Assembly: GCA_963204795.1 (NCBI GenBank)
Contig: CAUJHX010000188.1
Location: 1-34,139, forward strand
Direction of reading: 5' to 3'
DNA from: Pseudomonadota bacterium
Lineage (GTDB): Bacteria > Pseudomonadota > Gammaproteobacteria > Steroidobacterales > Steroidobacteraceae
Length of the DNA: 34,139 bases
Position 1 is the first letter of the stretch. Every line of letters begins with the position of its first letter. Below are positions 1 through 8,410 of the stretch, in pieces. The notes beneath the pieces are model-generated. The model did no database searches, had not been told where the DNA came from, and worked only from the letters and a program-made list of their open reading frames with translations. Position numbers and translations under genes: made by a program.

Positions 1-384
1 CCGACGCTGATTGCGGCGCTCGCCGTGCTGGTGTCGAGCTGCGCGTTGCTGCCCGCCATCGGTACGGGCGCGGCAGGAGTCGGTGCCGGAATCGCCTTCG
101 CCGTGCTCTGGGGCTCGGTGGTGAGCTCTCCCATGCAGTTCGCTCCGGTTCTGCTCGCCGAGACCGCAGGGTTGGCCAGCCTCGGTACGCTCCTCGGGAT
201 CAGCAATTTACTTGCCGGCCTCATCTCCTCGCTCGGCCCGATGCTGACCGGCGCGATCCACGATGCCACGCACAGCTACATTGCAGCATTCATGGTGTCC
301 GCAATCGTGGCCGCCCTTGCCCTCGCTCCCGCGTTGCTGCTGAAACCGGGCGTCCCGGGTGCGCGCCCGGGCCCTGCTGGATAG
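1..384 (+). CDS. MFS transporter, C-terminal fragment (partial at left edge)
   Basis: The reading frame is open from base 1 and ends in TAG at 382-384, so only the last 127 residues are visible. They are strongly hydrophobic, with about three or four membrane-spanning stretches rich in Ala, Gly and Leu. Between two of them lies the pattern NLLAGLISSLGPMLTGAIHDATHSY, broken here as NLLAGLISSLGPMLTGAI followed by HDATHSY. A conserved Gly-Pro with G(A/W)xHD in a late helix is typical of major facilitator transporters that carry small organic acids or sugars. The substrate cannot be told from this piece. The next gene, a LuxR-type regulator, overlaps or directly follows it, so transporter and regulator are probably co-transcribed. 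The family call is a judgement from hydropathy and motif style. Confidence 0.6.
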   Translation, partial: PTLIAALAVLVSSCALLPAIGTGAAGVGAGIAFAVLWGSVVSSPMQFAPVLLAETAGLASLGTLLGISNLLAGLISSLGPMLTGAIHDATHSYIAAFMVSAIVAALALAPALLLKPGVPGARPGPAG

Positions 385-1552
385 ACTCGAGCCCGGCATG
401 CACGAACACGGCATCGATTTGATGGAGCTCATCGGCGCCGTGTACGAGGGGCCACGGGAGGCCGATCCCTGGCTTGGGCTGGCCCAGCGCCTGCGGCAGG
501 TGCTCCGTGCCCGCAGCGTCGCGGTAACTCTGCATCACTCCCAAGGCCTGCTCTTCGACGTGATGGTCATGGCGCAAGAACCAGGCGACGATGCCGACTG
601 GCAAGCGCTCGAGAATGTCTACCGCAAGGATTTCATGGCAGCCGACCCGTTCCGCTACGAGAACATGGCGCCGGGCGAAATCCTGTTCATCCAGGCTGCC
701 AGCGCTGCACCCGCGATGCAGGTCTTCCTCGAGCAGTTCGACATCGCCCATTGTCTGCGTATGTGCTTCAGCGAGCCGGGAGGCATGCTCTGCTGGATCG
801 ATGTGATCCGGCGCCGGCAGGAACCCGATCAGCCCTTCACGGAAACGGACGCGCAACTCCTGCGCGAGCTGCTGCCGCACCTGCAACGCGCCCTCGGCCT
901 ATATGCATTGCTGAAACGCCAGGAAGCGGAAAAGTCCATTTACGAGAACATCATCGATCACTTCGCGCTCGGCTGCGTGCTGCTGAATGACGCCGGTGGC
1001 GTCATTCAGGTCAACAGCGCAGCGCGCGCCATCATCGATCGAGCCGGAGCCATTGCGATTTCGCATGGCCGCATCAGGCTTGCCGATCGTGCGGCGCAGC
1101 GGGTGCTCGACACGTCAATCGAGACCCTGGCGCAAGCGCGGCGGAGCAACGGGGCTTCCACCGCCGGAAAACTGGTGCGCGTGCGCGCCCGCGACGGCAC
1201 GTTGCTCGCGCTGCTCGTGTATTCAGCCCCGCTGATGCCTTACTTCCAGGGCGTCCCGGCACCGAGCGTGATCGTCTATCTCTCCGATCTCGCGCGCAAG
1301 CCCGACGCGCTGCTGCCTGCCAGTGCTTCCGCTCATGTGCAGATCGCGCGGCTCTTCGATCTCTCTCCCCAGGAGGCGCGGCTCGCGCTGCTGCTCGCTT
1401 ACGGCTACACGATCAGCGAAGCCGCCGCCGAGATGCACATTGCGGAGACAGCAGCACGCAACTACTCGAAGCGCGTGTACGCGAAAGTGGGGATCGGCAG
1501 CCAGACGGATCTCGTGCGCCTCGTATACCGTAATCTGGCTTTCTTGCGCTGA
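359..1552 (+). CDS. LuxR-family transcriptional regulator
   Basis: A 397-residue protein with a C-terminal LuxR-type helix-turn-helix at about residues 330-390. The helix pattern reads LSPQEARLALLLAYGYT, then ISEAAAEMHIAETAARNYSKRVYAKVG. This matches the family layout in which the second helix pair binds DNA and is followed by a K(V/L)G turn. The N-terminal 300 residues carry no autoinducer-binding or receiver signature that I can see. They resemble the poorly characterised sensory half of LuxR proteins that sit beside TonB receptors and transporters. The longest frame starts at GTG 359 and overlaps the transporter by 26 bases; ATG 398 is an equally possible start and would remove the overlap. 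The gene sits directly upstream of a TonB receptor, and the gap contains a perfect dyad (1570-1583). I infer that it activates the downstream operon. Confidence 0.85.
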   Translation: MRARALLDRLEPGMHEHGIDLMELIGAVYEGPREADPWLGLAQRLRQVLRARSVAVTLHHSQGLLFDVMVMAQEPGDDADWQALENVYRKDFMAADPFRYENMAPGEILFIQAASAAPAMQVFLEQFDIAHCLRMCFSEPGGMLCWIDVIRRRQEPDQPFTETDAQLLRELLPHLQRALGLYALLKRQEAEKSIYENIIDHFALGCVLLNDAGGVIQVNSAARAIIDRAGAIAISHGRIRLADRAAQRVLDTSIETLAQARRSNGASTAGKLVRVRARDGTLLALLVYSAPLMPYFQGVPAPSVIVYLSDLARKPDALLPASASAHVQIARLFDLSPQEARLALLLAYGYTISEAAAEMHIAETAARNYSKRVYAKVGIGSQTDLVRLVYRNLAFLR

Positions 1553-1569
1553 CCTGCCGGACACGATCG

Positions 1570-1583
1570 GTACCACCTGGTAC
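1570..1583. promoter_or_regulatory. Dyad GTACCA-CC-TGGTAC, candidate LuxR-regulator site
   Basis: A perfect 6+6 inverted repeat with a 2-base centre lies in the 102-bp gap between the regulator and the TonB receptor. A possible -10 hexamer TAGCAT (1608-1613) would put the start of transcription near 1620 and the dyad centre near -43. LuxR-type activators commonly bind at this position. The matching -35 position (1585-1590, GGAGGG) is poor, as expected for an activator-dependent promoter. The role is inferred from spacing only. Confidence 0.45.
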
Positions 1584-1654
1584 TGGAGGGCTGTCCGGGC
1601 CCGCCCCTAGCATCGCCCCTGCGAATCATCATTCGGGTTTCGGGGAGCGCGAAC

Positions 1655-4042
1655 ATGGGCAATCGGTCTGCAGGTGGCGCGGCGGCGGGGTGGCCCGGTG
1701 CATGGACAGGTGTCGCGATTGCCGCGCTGATCGGCACGACGGCCGTGGCGCAGGAGGACTCGGGCCTCCAGGAAATCGTCGTCACGGCCCAGCGGGTCGA
1801 AGGAACGCTGCAGAAGACGCCGATTTCGCTGGCGGTCTTCGACAAGGAGGCACTGCGTTCCATCGGCGCCGTCGCCGCCGGAGACGCGGCCGCATACGCC
1901 CCCAACGTCCAGATCGATCGCACGCCGCTCAGTCGCACGGCCTACGCGGTCAGCATTCGCGGCATCCGCAGCGCCGATCCCTCCCTCGCGCTCGATCCGA
2001 CGGTGGGTATCTACCTCGACGGCGTGTACCTCGGTCGGCAGAGTGGTTCGGCCTTCGAGATCGTCGATCTCGAGCGCGTCGAGATCCTGCGCGGACCCCA
2101 GGGAACGCTTTATGGACGTAACAGTACCGGGGGCGCCATCAACCTCGTGACCAGCAAGCCCTCCGGCGAGTTCGGACTTCTGCAGCAACTGAGTTACGGT
2201 GATCACGGTTTCCTGCGGGCACAGACCTCGATCGACACGCCGAAACTCGGCAATCTCGCGGCCAAATTCTCTTTCAATCACTCGCAGCATGATGGCACGG
2301 TGAAGAGTCTCTACACAGGTGGCGATCTCGGCGGCTACAACGCCAACAGTGGTCGCTTCTCCCTGCGCTGGACACCCGTCGATGCGCTGACGGTGGACTA
2401 TGCTTTCGACATCTCGAAGGAAGACAGCAACACTTCCATTGATCAGATCACCGCGGTCAGGGATTTCCAGGCGTCTCTGGGTGGCGACTTCTACGCGCAG
2501 ATGCAGGCTGCGGCCTCTGCGGATCGCCAGAGCCGCCTGCCTTACCCCGTGGATGGCAAGGTGCAGCCCTTCGAGATGAGCGGCCACGCCCTCACACTGG
2601 AGTGGCATCCCGGTGAGGTGACGCTGAAATCGATTTCAAGTTATCGGGAGTGGGACCGCACAGCGACGTCCGCGAATTTCGGTACTTTCCGTGTGGCTGC
2701 CGATAGCGTGCTCGACGGCACCACCGGCACCTACATTCCTGCCGGTGAACTCGCCGCGAACTACACCAATCCCGAGACGTACAGCCGCCAGAAGCAATGG
2801 TCACAGGAGCTGCAGCTGTTCGGGAAGTCCGAGTCCCTCGGCCTCCGTTACACGGCTGGCCTCTATTATTTCCGAGAAAAGAGTCTCGAGATTGATCCGC
2901 AGGCCTTCATCCTTCCGGCGCTCCTGGCATTTGGCGAGTTGCCGGGGCCTTTCCAGGATTTCCTCTGCGTTGGTACCTGCTTCGGCAAGAGCGTACGGCT
3001 CGCCACTCCCGATTTCGCGTATACCTCCGACAACGAAGCCTTCGCTGCCTATGGCCAGCTTACGCGCTCGATGACCGATCGCCTCGACGCCACGCTCGGT
3101 GTGCGCTTCACCCGCGACCAGAAGGACGCCACGCTCACCAATGACTTCACCGACGCGGGGCTTGCTACGGCTGCAGGCAGCAAGTCCTGGAACAACGTGA
3201 GCCCGGCCTTCACGCTGGACTACGCGTGGTCGGATGACGCGCGTACCTACCTCACGGCAACCCGGGGGTATCGCTCCGGCGGCTTCAACGTCCGTGCCAC
3301 CAACACGGCGGCATTTCGTCAGCCCTTCAACGAGGAAAACGTGACGTCGTACGAACTCGGCCTGAAGTCGGAGTGGCTCGACCGGCGGCTGCGCGTGAAT
3401 GGGGCACTGTATCATTATGAATACACCGACAAACAGGTGGCGCAGTTCGAGGCCGGCACCGGCGGGGCCTCGTCGAAGATCGTGAATGCGGGCAGCGCGA
3501 AGGCCACCGGCATCGAGATTGATCTCACGGCAAGGCCGATCGAGGATCTCCTGCTGACCCTGAGCTACGGGTACATCGATTTCGGCTACGACAAGCTCGT
3601 GACCGGCGTGCAGGATCCCGCGACGGGATTTCCCGTCTTCGGCTCCGATGGCGAGGCGCTGGTCGCCGACATCAGCGACACGGCTGCCACCAACGTACAG
3701 TCGCCCAGGAATTCCGCCTCACTACGGGCCGAGTACACAGTCGCGCGCACGGGCATGGGGACGGTGGTGTTGCACGTCGACGGCAACTACGTGGGCCCAC
3801 GTACATTCCAGGAGCAGCTCAATACCTTCGACCGTTCCGACAGCTACTCGCTGTGGAACGCGCGCCTGGCGCTGAACGACATTCCGGTCGGTGCGGGGAG
3901 CCTCAGCGCCTCGCTGTGGGGCCGCAACCTCAGCGACGAAAAGGTCCGTGAATACGGCATCGACTTCGGTGCGCTCGGCTTCGCGACGAACACGTACAAG
4001 GAGCTGCGCAGTTTCGGCATCGACCTCCTGTACCAGTACTGA
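1655..4042 (+). CDS. TonB-dependent outer-membrane receptor
   Basis: A 795-residue outer-membrane transporter of the size usual for the family. Residues 1-33 form a signal peptide with a likely cut at AVA-QED. A TonB-box-like segment, EIVVTAQR, follows at about residues 40-47. The plug domain is clear: residues around 145-165 read LRGPQGTLYGRNSTGGAINL, the classic plug motif. The rest is a 22-strand barrel type of sequence with alternating aromatic residues, ending in an aromatic Tyr. A GGGAG-like ribosome site (cggggagcg) precedes ATG 1655. Such receptors import bulky or scarce nutrients using TonB energy. This one resembles the large group found in Sphingomonads and relatives, which is not limited to iron. 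It is first in a tight run with a deacetylase, an FAD oxidoreductase and a PQQ dehydrogenase (20-bp gap to the next gene), which suggests uptake of an organic substrate. Confidence 0.95.
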   Translation: MGNRSAGGAAAGWPGAWTGVAIAALIGTTAVAQEDSGLQEIVVTAQRVEGTLQKTPISLAVFDKEALRSIGAVAAGDAAAYAPNVQIDRTPLSRTAYAVSIRGIRSADPSLALDPTVGIYLDGVYLGRQSGSAFEIVDLERVEILRGPQGTLYGRNSTGGAINLVTSKPSGEFGLLQQLSYGDHGFLRAQTSIDTPKLGNLAAKFSFNHSQHDGTVKSLYTGGDLGGYNANSGRFSLRWTPVDALTVDYAFDISKEDSNTSIDQITAVRDFQASLGGDFYAQMQAAASADRQSRLPYPVDGKVQPFEMSGHALTLEWHPGEVTLKSISSYREWDRTATSANFGTFRVAADSVLDGTTGTYIPAGELAANYTNPETYSRQKQWSQELQLFGKSESLGLRYTAGLYYFREKSLEIDPQAFILPALLAFGELPGPFQDFLCVGTCFGKSVRLATPDFAYTSDNEAFAAYGQLTRSMTDRLDATLGVRFTRDQKDATLTNDFTDAGLATAAGSKSWNNVSPAFTLDYAWSDDARTYLTATRGYRSGGFNVRATNTAAFRQPFNEENVTSYELGLKSEWLDRRLRVNGALYHYEYTDKQVAQFEAGTGGASSKIVNAGSAKATGIEIDLTARPIEDLLLTLSYGYIDFGYDKLVTGVQDPATGFPVFGSDGEALVADISDTAATNVQSPRNSASLRAEYTVARTGMGTVVLHVDGNYVGPRTFQEQLNTFDRSDSYSLWNARLALNDIPVGAGSLSASLWGRNLSDEKVREYGIDFGALGFATNTYKELRSFGIDLLYQY

Positions 4043-4062
4043 AGCGGGAGCAGGGCGCGGCC

Positions 4063-5184
4063 ATGACGACCGGACTCGTATGGGACGAGCGTTACTTCTG
4101 GTATGACTTCGGTGACAGCCGCAGCCTTTTCGGCGCCCATCCACACATCCAGCCTGGTAGCCATATCGAGACGCCCGAGAGCAAGCGTCGGATTCTGAAC
4201 CTGCTGGCCGCAAGCGGATTGCTGGCGCAGATGCGGGAGCTGCGGCCAAGTCCCGTTGGCGCCGGGGATCTCTGCCTCGTCCACGACGAGGCCTATGTCG
4301 AGTCCGTCAGGACGCTCAGCGCGAGCGGAGGCGGATCTCTGGGCCCCGGTGTTCCGGTTCCAGCGGGCGGCTATGAACTCGCCGCGCTCGCGGTGGGCGG
4401 CACCCGCCGGGCACTGGATGCGGTGTTGCGCGCCGAAGTCGACAACGCCTATGCGCTCGTGCGGCCTCCGGGCCATCATGCCGAGCGCGACCATGGCATG
4501 GGGCTGTGCATCTTCGCCAATGTGGCGGTGGCAACGAAACTCGCCATGCGCGATCACGGCCTCAGGCGTTTGGCGATCGTCGACTGGGATGCGCATCATG
4601 GCAACGGCACGGAATCGGCTTTCTACGAAGATCCATCGGTGCTCACCCTCTCCATTCACCAGGACATGGTCATTCCGGGCCGCGGGGCGGTGTGTGACGC
4701 GGGCCGTGGGGTGGGCGAGGGCTACAACATCAATATTCCGCTGCCGCCCGGTTCGGGGACGGGAGCCTATCTGGCCGCGATCGACCGCGTCATCGCGCCG
4801 GCGCTGCGACGCTTCCGGCCCGAGCTGATTCTGGTGGCGAGCGGTCTCGATGCGTGCGCCAGCGATCCGACGGCGCGCATGCTGCTGCTCAGTGACTCCT
4901 ACCGCTTCATGACGGCGAGGCTACTCGAACTCGCCGGTGAGCTGTGCGGCGGCCGCCTCGTGATTAGCCATGAGGGAGGCTACGATCCCACGGCGACACC
5001 GTTCTGTGCGCTCGCGATCCTGGAGACGATGACCGGCATTCGCACCGGTGTGCAGGATCCGTTTGGACCCCTGCGCGAGGAGGAGCTTGCCGGGCACCAG
5101 CGCCTGCAACCCCATCAGGAAGCCGTGATCGCACAAGCAGAAGCTCTGCTCGGTACACCACGATGCGCACAGCAGACCAGTTGA
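4063..5184 (+). CDS. Class II histone-deacetylase-like / acetylpolyamine-type amidohydrolase
   Basis: A 373-residue arginase-fold zinc amidohydrolase, the length typical of bacterial HDAC-like amidohydrolases. The catalytic residues are all present. The His-His pair is in RPPGHHAE (H138, H139). Zinc ligands are D176 and H178 in DWDAHHGNGT and D263 in SGLDAC. The transition-state Tyr is Y307 in EGGYDP. The family removes acyl groups from amide nitrogens, for example on acetylpolyamines or acyl-lysine. No signal peptide is seen, so it should act in the cytoplasm. It starts 20 bases after the TonB receptor and its end overlaps the FAD oxidoreductase by 22 bases, so it is translationally coupled. 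The neighbours argue for a metabolic role in deacylating an imported amine rather than protein deacetylation; that is inference. Substrate preference between acetylpolyamine and another acyl-amine is open. Confidence 0.9.
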   Translation: MTTGLVWDERYFWYDFGDSRSLFGAHPHIQPGSHIETPESKRRILNLLAASGLLAQMRELRPSPVGAGDLCLVHDEAYVESVRTLSASGGGSLGPGVPVPAGGYELAALAVGGTRRALDAVLRAEVDNAYALVRPPGHHAERDHGMGLCIFANVAVATKLAMRDHGLRRLAIVDWDAHHGNGTESAFYEDPSVLTLSIHQDMVIPGRGAVCDAGRGVGEGYNINIPLPPGSGTGAYLAAIDRVIAPALRRFRPELILVASGLDACASDPTARMLLLSDSYRFMTARLLELAGELCGGRLVISHEGGYDPTATPFCALAILETMTGIRTGVQDPFGPLREEELAGHQRLQPHQEAVIAQAEALLGTPRCAQQTS

Positions 5185-6512
5185 TTCACCCGATCGCGAC
5201 CAGGCGCGACTATGAGGCCGGCACGGTGCCGATCGACGCCAGTGCCTGGCCGCCCGCAGAACTTCCGGCCCCCTGGCCTGCGCTGGAGCACGACATCGAG
5301 ACTGATGTGCTCGTCATCGGCGCGGGACTGGCCGGAACTTCGGTGGCGCTGCATCTGGCTGAGCGCTCTGTGCAGACCGTGATTCTCGAAGCGGCACAAC
5401 CGGGGAATGGCGCATCGGGGCGCAACGCGGGCCATGTACAACCGTGGCTTGACGGGCTTGCGTCGCTCGCGAGCTGGCCCGATCGCGGAACCCGGCTGCT
5501 CGAGACCTTCGTGAGGGAACGGAATATCGTTTTCGATCTCTGTCGCCGCCACCACATCGATGCTGACGAGGCGCCGACAGGTATCGTGCAAACCGCCACG
5601 AGCCGCAGCAAGTCGCTGGAGGACCTGGCGGGGAACTGGCGCGCGCGAGGCCTTCAGGTGGAGTCTGTCGGCTCGTCTCAATTGCACGAGTTGCTGGGTA
5701 CCCGTCGCTACCGTCACGGTGTGCACTGGCGCGAAGGCGGTCGCGTCAATCCTTTCCGGTTCACGCAAGGCATGGCGGCAGCAGCTGCACGTCACGGCGT
5801 CCGCGTCCATGGTGATTCGCCCGTCGTGTCGTGCACGAGGGCGGGGGAACGCTGGCTGGTGCGCACGAATCGCGCCAGCGTCCACGCGGCGCGGATCGTG
5901 TTATGCACGAACGGTCACGCGGGCAACGCATTCTTTCCCGGGATGGTGCGCTCCGGCTACCCGCTGGTGGCGTGTGGCCTTGCGACAGCACCGCTGCCGC
6001 CCTCGTTGCTGGAGGTGATCAATCCGTCGCGCGCGGCGTTCGCGCAAGTGCCCACGGGCCTCTACCCGATGGTCGTGGATGGCCGCGGGCGTCTCGTGAC
6101 CGCCACCATCCCGGCCCCGCGGCAGGCGGATCGCCCTGAGCGCTATTTCGAGGCTTTCCTGCGGTACATTCATCGCACCTGGCCCGAGAGCCGCGCGGCG
6201 TCGATCGAACCCGGCTGGTACTGGACCGGCATGACTTCGAGCACTTCGGCAACCCTGCACGCCGATTTCCCGGGGCTCTACCAGATTGCTGATGGTGTTG
6301 TGGGATTGATGAACCTCGGTACCTGGGGCAATGTCATGGGCCCGCTGCTCGGGCACAATGTCGCGCAGGCACTCGCCGAGGAGCGCCCGCAGGATTTCGT
6401 GCTCCCGCTGCGCACTCCGCGCGCCGTGCGTTTTCCGCGCCTCTTCGAGTTCAAGATCCGCCATCTGCTGGTCCCCGCGGCGCGCTGGGCCGATCGGGTC
6501 TGGGCCTCCTGA
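5163..6512 (+). CDS. FAD-dependent oxidoreductase, DAO family (PuuB-like)
   Basis: A 449-residue flavoprotein. The dinucleotide-binding motif GAGLAG lies at residues 53-58 inside DVLVIGAGLAGTSVALHLAE, with the acidic end of the fold at VILEAAQPGNGASGRNAGHV. The GASGRNAG segment is typical of the D-amino-acid-oxidase/gamma-glutamylputrescine-oxidase group. The C-terminal part carries MNLGTWGNVMGPLLG, which fits the second FAD-contact region near the C terminus of this group. The family oxidises amino groups or secondary amines to imines or aldehydes. The start overlaps the end of the deacetylase by 22 bases. In that context it would oxidise the free amine made by the deacetylase (inference). 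No signal peptide is seen. Other DAO substrates, such as D-amino acids or sarcosine-like compounds, cannot be excluded. Confidence 0.88.
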   Translation: MRTADQLIHPIATRRDYEAGTVPIDASAWPPAELPAPWPALEHDIETDVLVIGAGLAGTSVALHLAERSVQTVILEAAQPGNGASGRNAGHVQPWLDGLASLASWPDRGTRLLETFVRERNIVFDLCRRHHIDADEAPTGIVQTATSRSKSLEDLAGNWRARGLQVESVGSSQLHELLGTRRYRHGVHWREGGRVNPFRFTQGMAAAAARHGVRVHGDSPVVSCTRAGERWLVRTNRASVHAARIVLCTNGHAGNAFFPGMVRSGYPLVACGLATAPLPPSLLEVINPSRAAFAQVPTGLYPMVVDGRGRLVTATIPAPRQADRPERYFEAFLRYIHRTWPESRAASIEPGWYWTGMTSSTSATLHADFPGLYQIADGVVGLMNLGTWGNVMGPLLGHNVAQALAEERPQDFVLPLRTPRAVRFPRLFEFKIRHLLVPAARWADRVWAS

Positions 6513-6526
6513 CAAGGATCCGGCAT

Positions 6527-8395
6527 ATGATTCGACCTGTATCGTTTCGGAACCTGTGCGCGAGACCCGGAATTGGCATCGCCTTCCTGCTGGCGTCGCT
6601 GTGCAGCGGGCCGGCCGCCGCGATCGAGCGTGGTGAAGCGCTCTATGTACAGCGCTGCGCGGCCTGTCACGATCATCCGCACGATCGCGTGCCACCGCGC
6701 CATCTGCTGGGCTTCCGTTCGCCAAATGCCATCGTGCGGGCGCTCACCCGCGGCACCATGCGCCCGATGGCGGAAGGGTTGAGTGACACCGAAATCGCCG
6801 ACCTGGCCGTCTTTCTCACCGGCCGCGTGCCCGGTCAGGAAGCGCGGCCGAGCGTCAACCGCTGCACGCAACCGGGCGCGCCGGTTGTGGTGCAAGCGGG
6901 CGACTGGCCGGTCATCGGGCGCGATGTCGCGGGTAGCCGCTTCGAGCCTGACCCGGGGGTGCGAGCAGAAGACCTGCGGCACCTGAAACTGAAGTGGGCC
7001 TTTGCGTACCCGGAGGGCGCCTCCGGGCCGGTCCAGGTGGCCGGCGGGCGCGTATTTCTGGCTTCGGGCGACGGGCAGGTGCATTCGCTCGATGCACGAA
7101 CGGGTTGCAGCTACTGGAGCTTCGACACGGGGCGCACGGTGCGCGCGGTGACGATTGCGGCTGTCGACTCCGGCAGTGCAGCCGCTGGGCGCACGGGCGT
7201 CTTCTTCGGTGACGATCAGAGCACGGTCACGGCACTCGATGCGACCAGCGGCGCCCTGCTGTGGAAAACGCCGGTCGAAACGCATCCTCTCGCGCGGATC
7301 ACCGCACCGCCCGTGGTGTACGAGGGGCGGGTGTACGTGCCGGTCTCGGGAATGGAGGATCCCCTGACGCACGATCCGGGCTATGCCTGTTGTACACACC
7401 GTGGCAGCGTCGCGGCCCTCGATGCTGCAAGCGGCAAGCTCCTCTGGAAGAGCTACACGGTGCAGCAGGAGCCGAAGCCATTGCCGAAGGCGAGCCCTGA
7501 GGCCGCGCAGCATTTCGCACCCGCCGGCGGTTCGGTGTACACACCACTGGGAATCGATGCCCGGCGCAAACTCGTGTACGCGGCGACAGCGGAAGCCTAC
7601 GGGCGCGAGAATCCTGCAGGCGCCTACTCGGTCATCGCTTTTGACATGGAGACGGGCGCGCACCGCTGGCAGCGCCAGTTCATGCCCGCAGAAAAGGACC
7701 GGTCACGCATCTGCCACGAATCCGGCGAGAGCGATTGCCGCAACATGTTCTCGATGAGTACACAAGTGATGGTGCATACGCTGCCCGGCGGCAGGAACAT
7801 TCTGCTCGTTGGCAGCAAGTGGGGCTGGGTGTATGCGCTCGACCCGGATGCCCGGGGGCGCACGCTCTGGAGTCGTAAAGTCGGCAAGGGCGGCGATCTC
7901 GGCGGCATCATGTACGGGTTTGCCGCCGACGCGCGCACGGTCTACGTGCCGATCGCCGACACGATCGTGCTGCCCCCGGAGCGGGCAGGTGGGCTCGCCG
8001 CGCTCGATCTGGCGACCGGCCAGCCGCGCTGGCAGCTCGAGTCCGAGCCGGCGGCCTGCAGCTGGCTGGCCGGCGAGCCAGCCGCGTGCACCGATGTGAA
8101 TACCTGCACCTGCAGCAGCGCAAAGGTCGCCGCGACCACCGCGATCCCCGGCGCTGTATTCGCGGGTGGTTGGGACGGACACGTGCGCGCCTACTCTGCG
8201 ACCGATGGTCGGCTGCTCTGGGATGTGGATACCGCGCGGCCCGTGGCTGCCGTGAACGGAATCGAAGCGCGCGGCGGGCAGGTCGGAGGTTACCCCGTCG
8301 TGGTGAGTGGCGGCGCGGTCTACATCACCTCGGGAGCGAGCGTGATGGGGCGGCCCGGCAATGCGTTGCTCGTGTTCGAGGCCGGAACCGACTGA
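6527..8395 (+). CDS. Periplasmic quinohemoprotein dehydrogenase (cytochrome c + PQQ beta-propeller, PVA-dehydrogenase-like)
   Basis: A 622-residue exported redox enzyme. Residues 1-32 are a signal peptide ending PAAA. A heme-c motif C44-A-A-C47-H48 starts a small cytochrome domain that runs to about residue 105. The rest is a PQQ-type beta-propeller with repeated G-x-LLW and ALDAxSG blades. Adjacent cysteines C288-C289 (GYACCT) match the vicinal disulfide of PQQ alcohol dehydrogenases. An N-terminal rather than C-terminal heme domain is the layout of polyvinyl-alcohol dehydrogenase, so this is the closest named family I can suggest. It should oxidise an alcohol or aldehyde in the periplasm and pass electrons to the respiratory chain through its own heme. 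It follows the FAD oxidoreductase by 14 bases and closes the operon. No PQQ biosynthesis gene is in the window. Confidence 0.88.
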   Translation: MIRPVSFRNLCARPGIGIAFLLASLCSGPAAAIERGEALYVQRCAACHDHPHDRVPPRHLLGFRSPNAIVRALTRGTMRPMAEGLSDTEIADLAVFLTGRVPGQEARPSVNRCTQPGAPVVVQAGDWPVIGRDVAGSRFEPDPGVRAEDLRHLKLKWAFAYPEGASGPVQVAGGRVFLASGDGQVHSLDARTGCSYWSFDTGRTVRAVTIAAVDSGSAAAGRTGVFFGDDQSTVTALDATSGALLWKTPVETHPLARITAPPVVYEGRVYVPVSGMEDPLTHDPGYACCTHRGSVAALDAASGKLLWKSYTVQQEPKPLPKASPEAAQHFAPAGGSVYTPLGIDARRKLVYAATAEAYGRENPAGAYSVIAFDMETGAHRWQRQFMPAEKDRSRICHESGESDCRNMFSMSTQVMVHTLPGGRNILLVGSKWGWVYALDPDARGRTLWSRKVGKGGDLGGIMYGFAADARTVYVPIADTIVLPPERAGGLAALDLATGQPRWQLESEPAACSWLAGEPAACTDVNTCTCSSAKVAATTAIPGAVFAGGWDGHVRAYSATDGRLLWDVDTARPVAAVNGIEARGGQVGGYPVVVSGGAVYITSGASVMGRPGNALLVFEAGTD

Positions 8396-8410
8396 CTCGG
8401 CCTCGCGCCC

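Noticed and set aside
1607-2608. 333-codon open frame antisense to the TonB receptor
   Set aside because: No protein-like pattern; the plus-strand receptor explains the region.
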